Shown here piece by piece: positions 16,259-25,695 of a stretch of 64,000 nt of DNA. The first letter of the stretch is position 1; every line of letters begins with the position of its first letter. The notes under the pieces are model-generated. The model made no database searches. It was not told the DNA's origin and was given only the letters and a program-made list of their open reading frames with translations. The DNA comes from Akkermansia muciniphila (lineage in GTDB: Bacteria; Verrucomicrobiota; Verrucomicrobiia; Opitutales; Opitutaceae), in assembly GCA_945888375.1 (NCBI GenBank), contig CAMCZZ010000014.1, forward strand, positions 25,378 to 89,377, given 5' to 3'. The position numbers and the translations under genes were made by a program.

Positions 16259-17896
16259 TCAGGGCGCGAGGGTGATCTGGTAACGTTCGGCGGCGTTGCC
16301 CTCGAGGCGGTCGAGGTTGGCCTGGGCGGTGCGGAGCGACACCTTGGCCTGGAGTTCGGAGAGCTTGGCCCGATCGAACGCCTCTTGCGTCTCCTGCACG
16401 CGGCGGAAGGTGGACAGGCCGGAATCGTAGCGGGCTTTTTCCACCTCGTATTCTCGACCGCTCAGCTGGGCGGCGAGGGTGGAGAGGCGCAGGTTCTCGG
16501 CGCCGGTCTCGAGGGCGCGCACGGCATTGCGCACGGAGACGAGGATCTGTTGCTCGATCTGGGCGAGGCGAAGCTCTTCCCGCTCGCGTCCAGCGCGGGC
16601 TAGGCGCAGGCGGGCGCGTTCTTCGCGGAAGCCCCAGGGGAAGCTCAGGGACAGGTCCACCTGCCAGTTGTAGCCATCGCCCGACCACAGGTTGGTGCTG
16701 GCGTCCTTGGCGGTCGCATCGGTGCTGTTGTAGCCGGCCTGGGCTCCGAGATCGAGCTGGGGCAGGCGGGCGTTTTTGGCCGAGGCGACATCGATCTCCT
16801 GCTGGCGGATGGAGGCGAGGGCAGAGGCGTATTCGGGGGTGTTGGCGCGGGCGCGGGCGAGGCTGGCGGCGAGGTCGATCAGGGGTTCGCTGATCGGGGG
16901 CAGAGCGACGGGGCCGACCGGGTTTTCAAAGGTCTCCTGGCCGAGCAGGCGGAGCAAATCGTCCTCGCGGTCGCGGGCGGTCTGGCGGGCGAGCAGCAGG
17001 TCACGGGCGGCGGTGGCTACGCCCACCTCGGCCTGGAGCACTTCGAGATCGGTGGCGACGCCGGCCTCGCGGCGGGCGCGGTTTTCCTCGTAAAACTTTT
17101 TCCGCACCTCGAGCGAGAAAGACCGGATGCCGACCTGTTCCCGGGCGAGGGCGAGATTCGAGTAGGCGACCTCGACGTCGCGCACGAGGGTGAAGACCTG
17201 GGCGGCGAAATCGGCGCGGGCGCGGGCGGTGCCGAGGCGGGCGCGTTCGAGCGCGGAGTTGTTGATGGTGGTGCCTGCGCCTTTCAGCAGGGGCTGCCGG
17301 ACGGAGAGGCCGATGTCCGAATTATAGGCGGGGTTGAGCGTGCTGCTGGAGGTTTGGGTGCGCTCATTACGATTCAGCCGGGTGGTGCCGGTGATGGTGG
17401 CGCCGAGCGGGATTTTTTGGGAAAGGCTCAGGCGGGCATTGTCGTCGTCGGAGCGGGTGCCGGGCACGGGCAGGATGTTGCCGTTGGCGTCCACGGTGGC
17501 GCGGGTGCTCTGGGACTGGCCGGTGGAGGCGGAGGCAGTGAGGGTGGGGTCGTAATCGGAGCGAGCGATCTCGACGGTATCGCCGCTCGTGGTGGTGGTG
17601 AGGCGCTGGAGCTGCACGTCGAAGTTGGCTTCGAGGGCACGGGCGATGGCGGTCTGGATTCCCAGGGGTTCGGCGAAGGGCACCGCGGGGGCGGGGGCGG
17701 CGAGGAGGGCGGCGACGGGGGAAGGCGGGGCCGGGGGCGTCTCGGGGGCGGCGGCGGCTTCGGTGCGGGGCAAGAGCGGGGTCAGGCCGGTTTCCGCCGG
17801 GGCGGGCTCATCCGCGGCGGCGCGGGCGCCGGGCTGGGCGTGCAGGGCGAGGAGGGTCGCGAGGGCGGGCAGCAGGGAGCGGGCAGGGAGGGTCAT
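16259..17896 (-). CDS. TolC-family outer membrane efflux channel
   Basis: A 545-residue protein with a signal peptide (MTLPARSLLPALATLLALHA), a proline/alanine-rich linker of about 60 residues, then two outer-membrane-efflux repeats. Long helical segments such as RARADFAAQVFTLVRDVEVAYSNLALAREQV and ARYDSGLSTFRRVQETQEAFDRAKLSELQAK, with repeated Q/E/A patterns, are typical of TolC periplasmic barrels. Start CAT at 17894-17896 was chosen because it heads the signal peptide and overlaps the upstream FmdB-like gene by four bases. It likely pairs with an inner-membrane pump; a MacA/MacB-type pair lies about 31 kb away, a possible but unproven partner. Confidence 0.88.
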   Translation of the reverse strand: MTLPARSLLPALATLLALHAQPGARAAADEPAPAETGLTPLLPRTEAAAAPETPPAPPSPVAALLAAPAPAVPFAEPLGIQTAIARALEANFDVQLQRLTTTTSGDTVEIARSDYDPTLTASASTGQSQSTRATVDANGNILPVPGTRSDDDNARLSLSQKIPLGATITGTTRLNRNERTQTSSSTLNPAYNSDIGLSVRQPLLKGAGTTINNSALERARLGTARARADFAAQVFTLVRDVEVAYSNLALAREQVGIRSFSLEVRKKFYEENRARREAGVATDLEVLQAEVGVATAARDLLLARQTARDREDDLLRLLGQETFENPVGPVALPPISEPLIDLAASLARARANTPEYASALASIRQQEIDVASAKNARLPQLDLGAQAGYNSTDATAKDASTNLWSGDGYNWQVDLSLSFPWGFREERARLRLARAGREREELRLAQIEQQILVSVRNAVRALETGAENLRLSTLAAQLSGREYEVEKARYDSGLSTFRRVQETQEAFDRAKLSELQAKVSLRTAQANLDRLEGNAAERYQITLAP

Positions 17897-18141
17897 TGAC
17901 GTTCGAATTCGCCGGCGGATGTTTTTTTGAAGACGGAAAAGCCGAGGTTCTTGGCGTCGGAGACGGACAAGGGTTTGAGAAGTTTCGGTGTATTCACGCT
18001 CTCGATCGAGGCGCGTGCGACGGCCTGGCCGCAGGTCGGGCAATGGTCCAGCGCCGGCTCGGCCGCGGAGTGCCGATGCTCGAAGCCGTCGCCGCAAAGG
18101 CGGCACGGGCTTTTGACGGGGGCGTAGCGGTGGATGGGCAC
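17893..18141 (-). CDS. FmdB-family zinc-ribbon regulatory protein
   Basis: An 82-residue protein beginning with a GTG (VPIHRYAPVKSPCRLCGDGF). Its CRLCG and CPTCG pairs and the PIxxY start match FmdB-type putative regulators (first CxxC then a second CxxC about 20 residues later). The tail KPLSVSDAKNLGFSVFKKTSAGEFER is unusual in length. I chose GTG 18141; the longer upstream frame is low-complexity and not conserved. Its stop overlaps the TolC start (ATGA), so both genes are probably one operon. Its DNA-binding role is only presumed for the family. Confidence 0.72.
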   Translation of the reverse strand: MPIHRYAPVKSPCRLCGDGFEHRHSAAEPALDHCPTCGQAVARASIESVNTPKLLKPLSVSDAKNLGFSVFKKTSAGEFERQ

Positions 18142-18229
18142 GGAGCGAGGAGGGTGCGGTCCGAGTGGACTCGCAAACCGAGGGAATGGCGAACGGGAAA
18201 CTAGGCAACTCCCGTGCCGGTGGCCCGCC

Positions 18230-19930
18230 TCAAGGCGCGGCGGGGGCGGACTTGGCGAGCTCGGTCTCGACGAGCGAGGCCAGCAGCGACTGGGCGTTGG
18301 CCTGGCCGAGGTTATCGGCGAGGCGGGTGCGCATTTCCTGGAAGGCGGTGCTGGCGGGGTCAATGACGGGTAGCTGTTGATCGACGGCGTAAACGAGCAG
18401 ACCGGCCTTTTCGCCAGTGGGCAGGAAGTCGCTGACTTTGCCCTTGGCGAGGCTCTGGAGGGCCTGGATGGCGGTGTAGTCGAGATCCTCGGGGAAGCTG
18501 CCGGAGAGGTTGAAGGGCTTCGGGTTCTTCAGGGTGACTTTCAGGCCGGCGGCGGTGGCGGCATCGGTCACGGTATCGACAAAGGGTTTGCCGAGTTTCG
18601 TCGCGAGGGTGGCGGCGACCTGCAGGTTGCGACCGGCCTCGTTGAACAGGCGGCGAAGCTCGGCGGCGCGGTAGTCGGCGAGCACGGTGGATTTGACCTC
18701 GGCGAAGGCGGGGGCGCGGGCGGGCAGGGTCTCGCGCCAGACGAGCACGGCGGCGCCTTCGGGGGTCGGGAGGGGGTTGGAGTAGGGGCGTTCGGCGGAA
18801 AGGCGCTCGGCTTCCGGGAGGATCTGCGCGGAGGCGGTGTTGCCGCCGAGGGTGGAGGGTATGGCGCCGGGGGCGATGGGGCCGAGCTCGGCGAGGGTGG
18901 AGCCGGGTTGCTGGGCGACGAAGGCGGCGAGGTCGGCGGGCTTCACATTGCGCTCGAGCAACTGGACGGTGAGGTCGGAGGCGGCGGCGAGGGCGGCTTT
19001 ATCGGCTTCTTTTTGACGGAGCTCGGCCTCGACGGTGGCGCGGGCGGCGGCGAACGCGGCCTCGGGGTCGGCGGGCTTGCCGGTGGCTGGATCGAGCTTC
19101 AGGGCAGGGCTGCCGGCGGGGGCGGGGTAGGCGGAGGGATTGGCGTCGAAGGCGGCGCGGATGCTGGCGGCGGACAGGGTCACGCCGGCCAGGAAGGGGC
19201 GGGAGGAGACTTGCAGGGCGGCGACAGCTACGCGCTCGGCAATCTCGTAGCGGCGGGCGTTGGTCTCGAACCACTTTTGGAGGGTGGCGTCGGAGGTGTC
19301 GAGGGCGGGGGCGAAGCTGGAGCCATCGATGCTGGCGAGGGCGAGGGACCAAGTGGTATCGCGTTTGGCGAGCAGGTCGGAGACGTCGGACGCCAGCACG
19401 TAGCCGGGGCCGGCCAGGAGTTTTTCCAAGTTCTGCACGCGCACGTCGTCGGAGATCACGCGGGAGACGTCGGCCTCGGTGGTGCGGGGATTGGTTTTCA
19501 GGGAGTCGATGAAGTCGGTGTAGCGCTTGGCGTCGAATTCGCCCTTGGCGTCGGCGAAGGCGCGCAGGCTGCGGATATGAGCCACCAACTGGTCGTCGGC
19601 CGGCTGCGGCAGGCGCAACTGGTCCACCAAGTGGAGGCTGGCGTGGCGGTTAAACGCATACTGGCTCAGCTGGGCCTCGGGGACTTCGCGCTGGGGGTTG
19701 TAGCGCAGGTAGATGCTCAACTGGGCATCCGCGACGAGCGTGCGCTGGTCCTCGGCGCGGGAGAGGTCGAGGCCGAAGAACGGACGGGAGGGGATTTGCC
19801 GGTCGCCGCCGCCACCGAGGCCTTGGGAGGCGTTCGTGACGAACACGAAAGAAATAATCACAAGGACCAACAGGGTAAGGAAGACCCACTTAAAGTGCTG
19901 TTGGAAGGTGCGCTGAATCCAGGAAATCAT
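18230..19930 (-). CDS. PpiD/SurA-N-like periplasmic chaperone
   Basis: A 566-residue protein with one N-terminal membrane anchor (WVFLTLLVLVIISFVFVTNA, residues about 15-34) and a long periplasmic part. The anchor, then QLSQYAFNRHASLHLVDQLRLPQPADDQLV and the following helical region, match the SurA_N-like domain of PpiD. I do not see a clear parvulin catalytic domain, so it may be a chaperone without isomerase activity. I chose the CAT at 19928-19930 because the membrane anchor starts there. It lies in a minus-strand envelope-biogenesis group with YihY and a GYF_2 protein. Confidence 0.75.
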   Translation of the reverse strand: MISWIQRTFQQHFKWVFLTLLVLVIISFVFVTNASQGLGGGGDRQIPSRPFFGLDLSRAEDQRTLVADAQLSIYLRYNPQREVPEAQLSQYAFNRHASLHLVDQLRLPQPADDQLVAHIRSLRAFADAKGEFDAKRYTDFIDSLKTNPRTTEADVSRVISDDVRVQNLEKLLAGPGYVLASDVSDLLAKRDTTWSLALASIDGSSFAPALDTSDATLQKWFETNARRYEIAERVAVAALQVSSRPFLAGVTLSAASIRAAFDANPSAYPAPAGSPALKLDPATGKPADPEAAFAAARATVEAELRQKEADKAALAAASDLTVQLLERNVKPADLAAFVAQQPGSTLAELGPIAPGAIPSTLGGNTASAQILPEAERLSAERPYSNPLPTPEGAAVLVWRETLPARAPAFAEVKSTVLADYRAAELRRLFNEAGRNLQVAATLATKLGKPFVDTVTDAATAAGLKVTLKNPKPFNLSGSFPEDLDYTAIQALQSLAKGKVSDFLPTGEKAGLLVYAVDQQLPVIDPASTAFQEMRTRLADNLGQANAQSLLASLVETELAKSAPAAP

Positions 19931-20001
19931 AGGGGGAAAGGGAGGAACGTGAAGCAATGCTAGGGCGGCAGGCAACCGCGAATCGCGAGGGGTGGGTCGG
20001 C

Positions 20002-21540
20002 TCACTCGGGGTGGGCAGGCATGGGGTGTGCGCTGATCAACTCGTCGAGGGAGCGTTGGAAAAAGGCGCCGCGCTGGAAGCTGTTCAGCTCCTTGTCGTA
20101 AGAGAGCACGATTGGATCGATATCGGTCAGGGTGGGGCCGGTGGGGTCGCCGCCATGATCGTCGTCCAGGCGTTTAAAATCGGCCAGGGTGGTGTGGTTC
20201 AGCGGCCGGGCGGGCTGGTAGCGAAGGTCATTCTCCTCGTTGCCTTTCGCGGCGGGAACGGGCGAAAGGAGGTTCATGTTGACGAGGCGGTTGAGGCACT
20301 CGTTCAGGATCTGGGTGGGCACGCCGAGTTCGGTGCCGAGTTCGCTGGCGGTGCACGGGGGGCGGCAATCGCGGAAACGCCGGCCGATGCGGAGGAGCAC
20401 GGTGAGGGAAAGGCGTTCCCGCATCGACTCGGCGAGGGTGTTCCACGCGGCCTGGCTGTTGCGGAAATGAACGTTCTGGAGGGCGTAGCTCACCTGGCCG
20501 CCCAGCAGCAGGAAAAACCAGAATACATAGAGGCCGAACATCAGGATGGGCAGGATGCCGAGGGAGCCGAAGAGGCTGCGCTGTTGCACAACTTTCGACA
20601 GGTAGAGGAAGGCGAGGTAGTTATTGGCCACTACCAGAAGGCCCACCAGCACGGCTCCCGCCACGGCGCTCCGCCAGAGCACCCGGGTGTTGGGGATGAA
20701 TTTATAAAAAAGGGTAAGAACCAGCATCAGCAAAACGACGGACAGGGACGGTAGCAACCAGCGCAAAAAATGCACCAGAGTGGCGCCGAGGCCGAAGGGC
20801 AGGGTTTGCTCCACGAGGTTTAGGTAGGCGCCGGCTGAGAGGCTGGTCACGACCGCGAAAAATAGGACGGCTCCGAGCGTCAGCACGGTCCAGTAAAAGA
20901 CCACGCGCATGACCCAGGAACGCCCCTGCCGCACGCCCCAGATCTCGTTGAAGGCATTCTCCACCGAGGTAAACAACTGGAGCACGATCACAATCAGGGT
21001 GACGATGCCGACGATACCGGCGGTGCTGTTGCGGGAGCCGGCGATGAAGCCATCGATGAGCTCGACCAGTTCGGGGTTGACCTTGGGCGGGGGGGCTTCG
21101 GCGGGGGCGGTCCCGGCCTCTTGGGGGGCGAGCTTCAGATTCGCGGCCGCGATGACATCGGAGCGGGTGACGGGTTTGGCGCTGGAGGGCTGGCTGGCCT
21201 CGAGCTCCTCGTATTGGGTGACCTGGGGGGCGACGAACTTGATCAGCCGGTTGAGGGTATTGACCGCGAGGTGCGGGTCTTGCCGGTCGAGCACAAATCC
21301 GGCGACCAGGACGGCGATGGCCATCAAGGGTCCCAGCCCGAGCAGCGTGGAGAAGCTCAGGGAGGCGGCGCGGCTGGGGGCCTTGGTCTCGTTTAGCCCG
21401 GTGAGGGTGATGGAGATCACGCGCAAGCAGGCATAACACCGGCCGCGCAGCGACCGGCTTTCCAGATACTCGTTCAGCCAGATGTCGCGGGCGCAAATCT
21501 GGCTGGCGCGTTGCCAGAGGGGGAGGCCGGGAGCGGACAT
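20002..21540 (-). CDS. yihY: YihY/BrkB-family inner membrane protein
   Basis: A 512-residue polytopic protein. SLSFSTLLGLGPLMAIAVLVAGFV is the first membrane segment of the YihY/virulence factor BrkB domain, with five or six more segments (TAGIVGIVTLIVIVLQLFTSV, MRVVFYWTVLTLGAVLFFAVV and so on) including the family block FNEIWGVRQGRSW. There is a loop of about 70 residues after the first segment, longer than usual. The C-terminal 130 residues are cytoplasmic, with a helix-turn-helix-like stretch (RPPCTASELGTELGVPTQILNECLNRL). Start CAT 21538-21540 was chosen before a short helical lead. Family role in lipid or envelope transport is unproven. Confidence 0.82.
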   Translation of the reverse strand: MSAPGLPLWQRASQICARDIWLNEYLESRSLRGRCYACLRVISITLTGLNETKAPSRAASLSFSTLLGLGPLMAIAVLVAGFVLDRQDPHLAVNTLNRLIKFVAPQVTQYEELEASQPSSAKPVTRSDVIAAANLKLAPQEAGTAPAEAPPPKVNPELVELIDGFIAGSRNSTAGIVGIVTLIVIVLQLFTSVENAFNEIWGVRQGRSWVMRVVFYWTVLTLGAVLFFAVVTSLSAGAYLNLVEQTLPFGLGATLVHFLRWLLPSLSVVLLMLVLTLFYKFIPNTRVLWRSAVAGAVLVGLLVVANNYLAFLYLSKVVQQRSLFGSLGILPILMFGLYVFWFFLLLGGQVSYALQNVHFRNSQAAWNTLAESMRERLSLTVLLRIGRRFRDCRPPCTASELGTELGVPTQILNECLNRLVNMNLLSPVPAAKGNEENDLRYQPARPLNHTTLADFKRLDDDHGGDPTGPTLTDIDPIVLSYDKELNSFQRGAFFQRSLDELISAHPMPAHPE

Positions 21541-21548
21541 ACGGTGGC

Positions 21549-22313
21549 TCAGGTCGTGAACAAAAAGTGGGCCAGGCCGCAGGCGCCGGCCACTCCGAGG
21601 ACGGCGGCGGCGAGCACGGTGGCCAAGCGCAGGACGATGGTGGAAAAATACAAGCCGCTGGCGGCGGCCGCGCTCAGGGCGAGCGGGTAGGACTGGTCTT
21701 CGAGGGCAAAGAGCGAGCCGGCGAACCCGAGCCCGAGCAGGGCGGCGAAGCGCACCCCTGGATACACGGCGACCGCGCCCAAGGCGAGGCACACCCCGAG
21801 GCTGAGATTAAGCAGACCCAGCAGGGCGAAGGGGGCCTGCAGGATACCGCGCAAATCTGCGGCCATGACCACATCGATCAGGGGCAGCAGGTAGGCGGCG
21901 GCGGTGATAAAAAGAATCGCCATCGCGGTGTTCAGGCCGATGCCGGCGGCGCGGGCCTGCGCGATGGCGGGATCGGCGCGATGGCGCGTCTCCTGCGTGC
22001 GACCTTCGGCAGCGAGCAGCATCTCGCCCACGGTGATCGCGCGCCCCTGTTCCCGGGGGATGTTGAGCGGGTGTATGTGGAGGGGCTCCTTGGCTTTGAC
22101 CCGCAGGCTTTTTTTGGCGGGGAACAGGGCTTCGAGCAGGGCGGCGTTGGTGTTGATCGTCAGCCATTCCTCGGCCGCGGCGTCGTAATACAGCGTGTCT
22201 GAGTCGGCTTTGCCGTTTTCGGCCAGCGAGGTGAGTTGTTCAAGGGTGAAGGGCCCGCGTGCCTCGGTCTCCTCGGCTTGGCGGATATAAAACTCCTGCG
22301 TGGACAGTGACAT
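21549..22313 (-). CDS. GYF_2 domain membrane protein
   Basis: A 254-residue protein. The N-terminal EFYIRQAEETEARGPFTLEQLTSLAENGKADSDTLYYDAAAEEWLTI pattern (residues 7-50) is a GYF_2 domain, a small module seen with membrane proteins. The C-terminal half has four hydrophobic segments. The end is eight bases before the yihY start, suggesting one transcript. The partner recognised by the GYF_2 domain is unknown, as is the cellular role. Confidence 0.75.
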   Translation of the reverse strand: MSLSTQEFYIRQAEETEARGPFTLEQLTSLAENGKADSDTLYYDAAAEEWLTINTNAALLEALFPAKKSLRVKAKEPLHIHPLNIPREQGRAITVGEMLLAAEGRTQETRHRADPAIAQARAAGIGLNTAMAILFITAAAYLLPLIDVVMAADLRGILQAPFALLGLLNLSLGVCLALGAVAVYPGVRFAALLGLGFAGSLFALEDQSYPLALSAAAASGLYFSTIVLRLATVLAAAVLGVAGACGLAHFLFTT

Positions 22314-22383
22314 TGGCGGCTAGGCTAGGCGGGGGTTCCGGTGCTTGTCCAACGACGAATCAAGCGAGCGGACGCGCAGGGGA

Positions 22384-24174
22384 TTACATACGCACCAGTG
22401 TGCGCAGTCCGAGCAACCCGAGGCCGGTCTCGAGCAGCAACAGGGTGCGGGCGCAGAGACGCAGGCGGCGGGCGCGCACGGCGGGGTCGTCCACCGCGAC
22501 TTTTTCCACGGTGTAGAAGGCGCTGAAGGCGCCGGCCAGCTCGTAGAGGTAGAGGCAGAGCACGTGGGGGCGCAGCGAAGTGGTGCACTGGGCCTGGGCG
22601 TCGGCGAACTGCACCAGTTTGCGGGCCAGGGCCAGTTCGGCGGGGCTTTCCAGCGGGCTGGCGCCGGCCTCGGAGGCGGGGTCGCCGGGGGTGGCGCCGA
22701 GCTTGCGGAAGATCGAGTGGATGCGGGAGACGGCGTAGAGCAGGTAGGCGGCGGTGTTGCCTTCGAGGGAGATCATCTTGTCCCACGCGAAGGTGTAATC
22801 GCTGGAGCGATTTTGGGAGAGGTCGGCGTATTGCACCGAGCCGATGCCGACGATCTCGGCGATGGCGCTGCGTTCGCGCTCGGCGAGTTCGCCGGACTTC
22901 TCTTCCACCAGGCGGCGGGCGCGCTCGATGGCCTCGGCCAGCAGGTCCTTCAACTTGATGTTTTCGCCGTTGCGCGTTTTCAGGGGGCGGCCGTCCTCGC
23001 CCAGCACGGTGCCGAAGCCCAGGTGTTCGAGGCGCAGGAGCGGGCGGTTAGTCCGCGCGAACCATTTTTGGGCGGTCAGAAAAAGTTGTTCGAAATGGTC
23101 GCCCTGCCGCTTGTCGACGACGTAGAGAGCGGTGTCGGCGCGGAAGTGCGAGGCCCGGTAAAGAATGGTGGCCAGATCGGTCGAGGCGTAGTTGGCGGCG
23201 CCGTCGGCTTTGCGCACGATGAAAGGGTTGGGCCGCTCGGCCTGGCGGGAGTAGCGCGGGTTTTCGTCGTGGAAAACCACTAGGGCGCCCTGGCTTTCCT
23301 CGGCCACGCCGCAATTGACCAGTTCAGAATAAACGGCGGAGACCTTGTCGTTGTAAAAACTCTCGCCGAGGGTGTGGTCGAAACGGATGCCGAGCTGGTC
23401 GTAGATTTTCTGGAAGGCGGCGACGGAAACCTCGCCGATGCGGCGCCAGATGGCGAGGTTCTCGGGGTCGCCGGCCTGGAGTTTCACGAGCTCGGCGCGC
23501 GAGGCTTCCAGCACGGCCGGATCGGCGTCGGCGGTGGTGTTGCCCGTCTTGTAAAGCCGTTCAAATTCCTCCAGCGGAGCCTCCGCTAGGGCGGCCTCGA
23601 GGGCGGCCTGATCTTTGGCGAGCGCTTGTTTATACGCCCAGATGATTTTGCCGAAGGAGGTGCCCCAATCGCCGATATGATTATCCCGGATCACGTGCGC
23701 GCCGGCGAAGGCGGCGATGCGGGCCACGGCTTCGCCGATGACGGCGGAACGCAGGTGGCCGACGTGCATTTGTTTGGCGGTGTTTGGCGAGGAATAGTCC
23801 ACGACCCAGGTCTGGCCGGCCAGGAGGGTGGCTGCGGCGGTTCGCAGGGTCGCGGGCGAGCCGAAGTTGGCCAGCCAAGTTTCCAGCGTAGAGGGGCGGA
23901 GGGTGAAATTAAGAAAACCCGGTCCGGCGATCTCAACCGTAGTGATGGCAAGGAGTTCCGGCGGGAGGGCGGCGACCAGGGCCTGGGCGACGGCGCGGGG
24001 ATTTTGTTTGGTCTGCTTGGCGTAGGCGAGCACGCCATTGGCTTGGAAATCCCCGTGCTGGGGGGCGGCTACGCGCACCTCGGGGATAAAGAGGGCGACG
24101 TCAAAGCCGGCGGTGGCGGCGGCTTGTTTCAGGCCTGCGTCGAGCGCGGCGGCGAGGTGGAAGGGCACGGACAT
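22384..24174 (-). CDS. argS: Arginyl-tRNA synthetase
   Basis: A 596-residue class I synthetase. SSPNTAKQMHVGHLRSAVIGE near residues 122-140 holds the HxGH motif, and LKTRNGENIKLKDLL near 400 is the ArgRS equivalent of the KMSKS loop. The C-terminal end (ALARKLVQFADAQAQCTTSLRPHVLCLYLYELAGAFSAFY) has the anticodon-binding DALR signature. The first residues form an Arg-tRNA-synthetase-N-like domain. Start CAT at 24172-24174 was chosen; an upstream in-frame ATG adds 12 weak residues. It charges tRNA-Arg in the cytoplasm. Divergent with the phosphorylase gene; the promoters lie in the 127 bases between. Confidence 0.95.
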   Translation of the reverse strand: MSVPFHLAAALDAGLKQAAATAGFDVALFIPEVRVAAPQHGDFQANGVLAYAKQTKQNPRAVAQALVAALPPELLAITTVEIAGPGFLNFTLRPSTLETWLANFGSPATLRTAAATLLAGQTWVVDYSSPNTAKQMHVGHLRSAVIGEAVARIAAFAGAHVIRDNHIGDWGTSFGKIIWAYKQALAKDQAALEAALAEAPLEEFERLYKTGNTTADADPAVLEASRAELVKLQAGDPENLAIWRRIGEVSVAAFQKIYDQLGIRFDHTLGESFYNDKVSAVYSELVNCGVAEESQGALVVFHDENPRYSRQAERPNPFIVRKADGAANYASTDLATILYRASHFRADTALYVVDKRQGDHFEQLFLTAQKWFARTNRPLLRLEHLGFGTVLGEDGRPLKTRNGENIKLKDLLAEAIERARRLVEEKSGELAERERSAIAEIVGIGSVQYADLSQNRSSDYTFAWDKMISLEGNTAAYLLYAVSRIHSIFRKLGATPGDPASEAGASPLESPAELALARKLVQFADAQAQCTTSLRPHVLCLYLYELAGAFSAFYTVEKVAVDDPAVRARRLRLCARTLLLLETGLGLLGLRTLVRM

Positions 24175-24301
24175 TCGCGAAGTGAAGGCTTCGGGGGAGT
24201 CGCCGCGCAAGCCCCGTTATAGGCTCGACTTTTACACAATTTATGGTGAAGTCGAAAGTTTCCGGCCCACCGGCCCGTCCATTTCTTTTCTTTAACTACA
24301 C

Positions 24302-25645
24302 ATGTCGAAACGCACTATTCCCCAACGCCGCTTTATCAAGCCATCGTTCACCTCTCTGATCGAGAAAAAGCGTGATGGCCAAGAGTTTAACCAAGAGGAA
24401 ATCCGCTTCATCATCGACAGCACGCTGGATGGCGAGATGCCCCAGCCCCAATTGGCGGCCTTGTTGATGGCCATATACTTCCAGCAGATGTCTGCCCAGG
24501 AGACAGCCATCCTTACGGAAGAGATGATGCTTTCCGGCGAGGTGATTGATCTTTCCAGCATCGCGAAGCCCAAGATCGACAAATACTCCACGGGCGGGGT
24601 GGGCGACAAGACCTCCCTTGTCCTGGTGCCTTTGGCCATGGCCAGCGGCGTGGTGGTGCCCATGATGTGCGGTCCCGAGCATGATTACGTGATCGGCACC
24701 CTCGAGAAACTCGCCTCCGTGCCCGGCCTGAAGACCAATCTCTCGGTCGATCAATTCACCAACCAACTGGCCAAAATCAACGGTGCGATCTGCGCCCAGA
24801 CCCCCGATCTCGCTCCGGCCGACGCCAAATTCCTCGAGCTACGCAAGGAGACCGGCACCATCCCCAGCCTCCCGCTTATCACCGGCAGCGTGCTCTCCAA
24901 GAAGCTCGCCGAGGGCAGCGAGGGTCTCGTGATCGATGTAAAATGGGGCAATGGCTCCTTCATCAAGGATCTCGAGCAGGCCAAGCAACTCGCCCGCGCC
25001 ATGACCCGGGTCGGCCGTTCCTTGAAGCGTCGCTGCGTCGCCCTGGTGACCGACATGAACCAGCCGCTCGGCGATACCGTCGGGACCTCGTTGGAACTCA
25101 AGGAGGCCATCCAGCTACTGAAGGGCGAGGGCCCCGAGGATATGAAAGAGCTCGTGCTCAAGCTGGGCATGGAAATCGTCCGCCTCGCGGGCGTCGCTGG
25201 CTCCACCCTTTCGGCCAAGCAGACCGTCGAGCGCCACCTCACTGACGGCACTGCGCTGGAGAAGCTCAAGGACTTGGTGAAGGCCCAGGGCGGCGACGCC
25301 TCCTACATCGACGACCCGGAAAAATTCCCCAAAGCCAAGTATATCCGCAAGCTGCCCGCGCCCAAGCGCGGTTATGTCCATACCATCAACGCCGCCATGA
25401 TTGCCCGCGGCGTGCACATCCTGGGCGCCGGCAAGGACAAGCCCAGTGATAAAATCGACTTCGCGGTCGGGGTGTCGGAGATCAAGAAGGTCGGCACCCA
25501 GGTCAAACAGGGCGAGCCCCTGATGATGATCCACTACAATGACGAGGCCAAGCTCGAGCAGGCCTTGAACTACTTCAAGGATGCCTACCGTCTCGCTCCC
25601 AAGCGCCCGACTCCGCCTCCCTTGGTGGTGGAGCGCGTGGCCTGA
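24302..25645 (+). CDS. Thymidine/pyrimidine-nucleoside phosphorylase-like protein
   Basis: A 447-residue protein with the phosphate-binding stretch KYSTGGVGDKTS near residues 94-105, the block ELRKETGTIPSLPLITGSVLSKKLAEG (pyrimidine-binding Arg, Ser and Lys), and VTDMNQPLGDTVG. These fit the NP-II phosphorylase family, which cleaves thymidine or other pyrimidine nucleosides to base plus (deoxy)ribose-1-phosphate. Two changes stand out: the usual KHSTGG His is Tyr, and the SGRGLGHTGGT segment reads CGPEHDYVIGT (residues 123-133). Substrate is therefore less sure than family. It ends 21 bases before a strong terminator. Together with rbsK and deoC it suggests deoxynucleoside use. Confidence 0.85.
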   Translation: MSKRTIPQRRFIKPSFTSLIEKKRDGQEFNQEEIRFIIDSTLDGEMPQPQLAALLMAIYFQQMSAQETAILTEEMMLSGEVIDLSSIAKPKIDKYSTGGVGDKTSLVLVPLAMASGVVVPMMCGPEHDYVIGTLEKLASVPGLKTNLSVDQFTNQLAKINGAICAQTPDLAPADAKFLELRKETGTIPSLPLITGSVLSKKLAEGSEGLVIDVKWGNGSFIKDLEQAKQLARAMTRVGRSLKRRCVALVTDMNQPLGDTVGTSLELKEAIQLLKGEGPEDMKELVLKLGMEIVRLAGVAGSTLSAKQTVERHLTDGTALEKLKDLVKAQGGDASYIDDPEKFPKAKYIRKLPAPKRGYVHTINAAMIARGVHILGAGKDKPSDKIDFAVGVSEIKKVGTQVKQGEPLMMIHYNDEAKLEQALNYFKDAYRLAPKRPTPPPLVVERVA

Positions 25646-25665
25646 GGCCGTTGCCTGTGAAGGAT

Positions 25666-25695
25666 AAAAAACCCGGCCCTTGGGCCGGGTTTTTT
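25666..25695 (+). terminator. Rho-independent terminator of the phosphorylase gene
   Basis: A perfect hairpin: AAAAAACCCGGCCC, loop TT, GGGCCGGGTTTTTT. The stem of CCCGGCCC/GGGCCGGG is followed by six T residues on the plus strand. A-runs on the other flank could also make it work for minus-strand transcripts from kup. Confidence 0.92.

Noticed and set aside
18377..19963. A 528-residue glycine-rich plus-strand frame
   Set aside because: Antisense to the PpiD-like gene; Gly-rich composition comes from GC-rich third positions, and the minus strand has a membrane anchor and SurA-N-like region.
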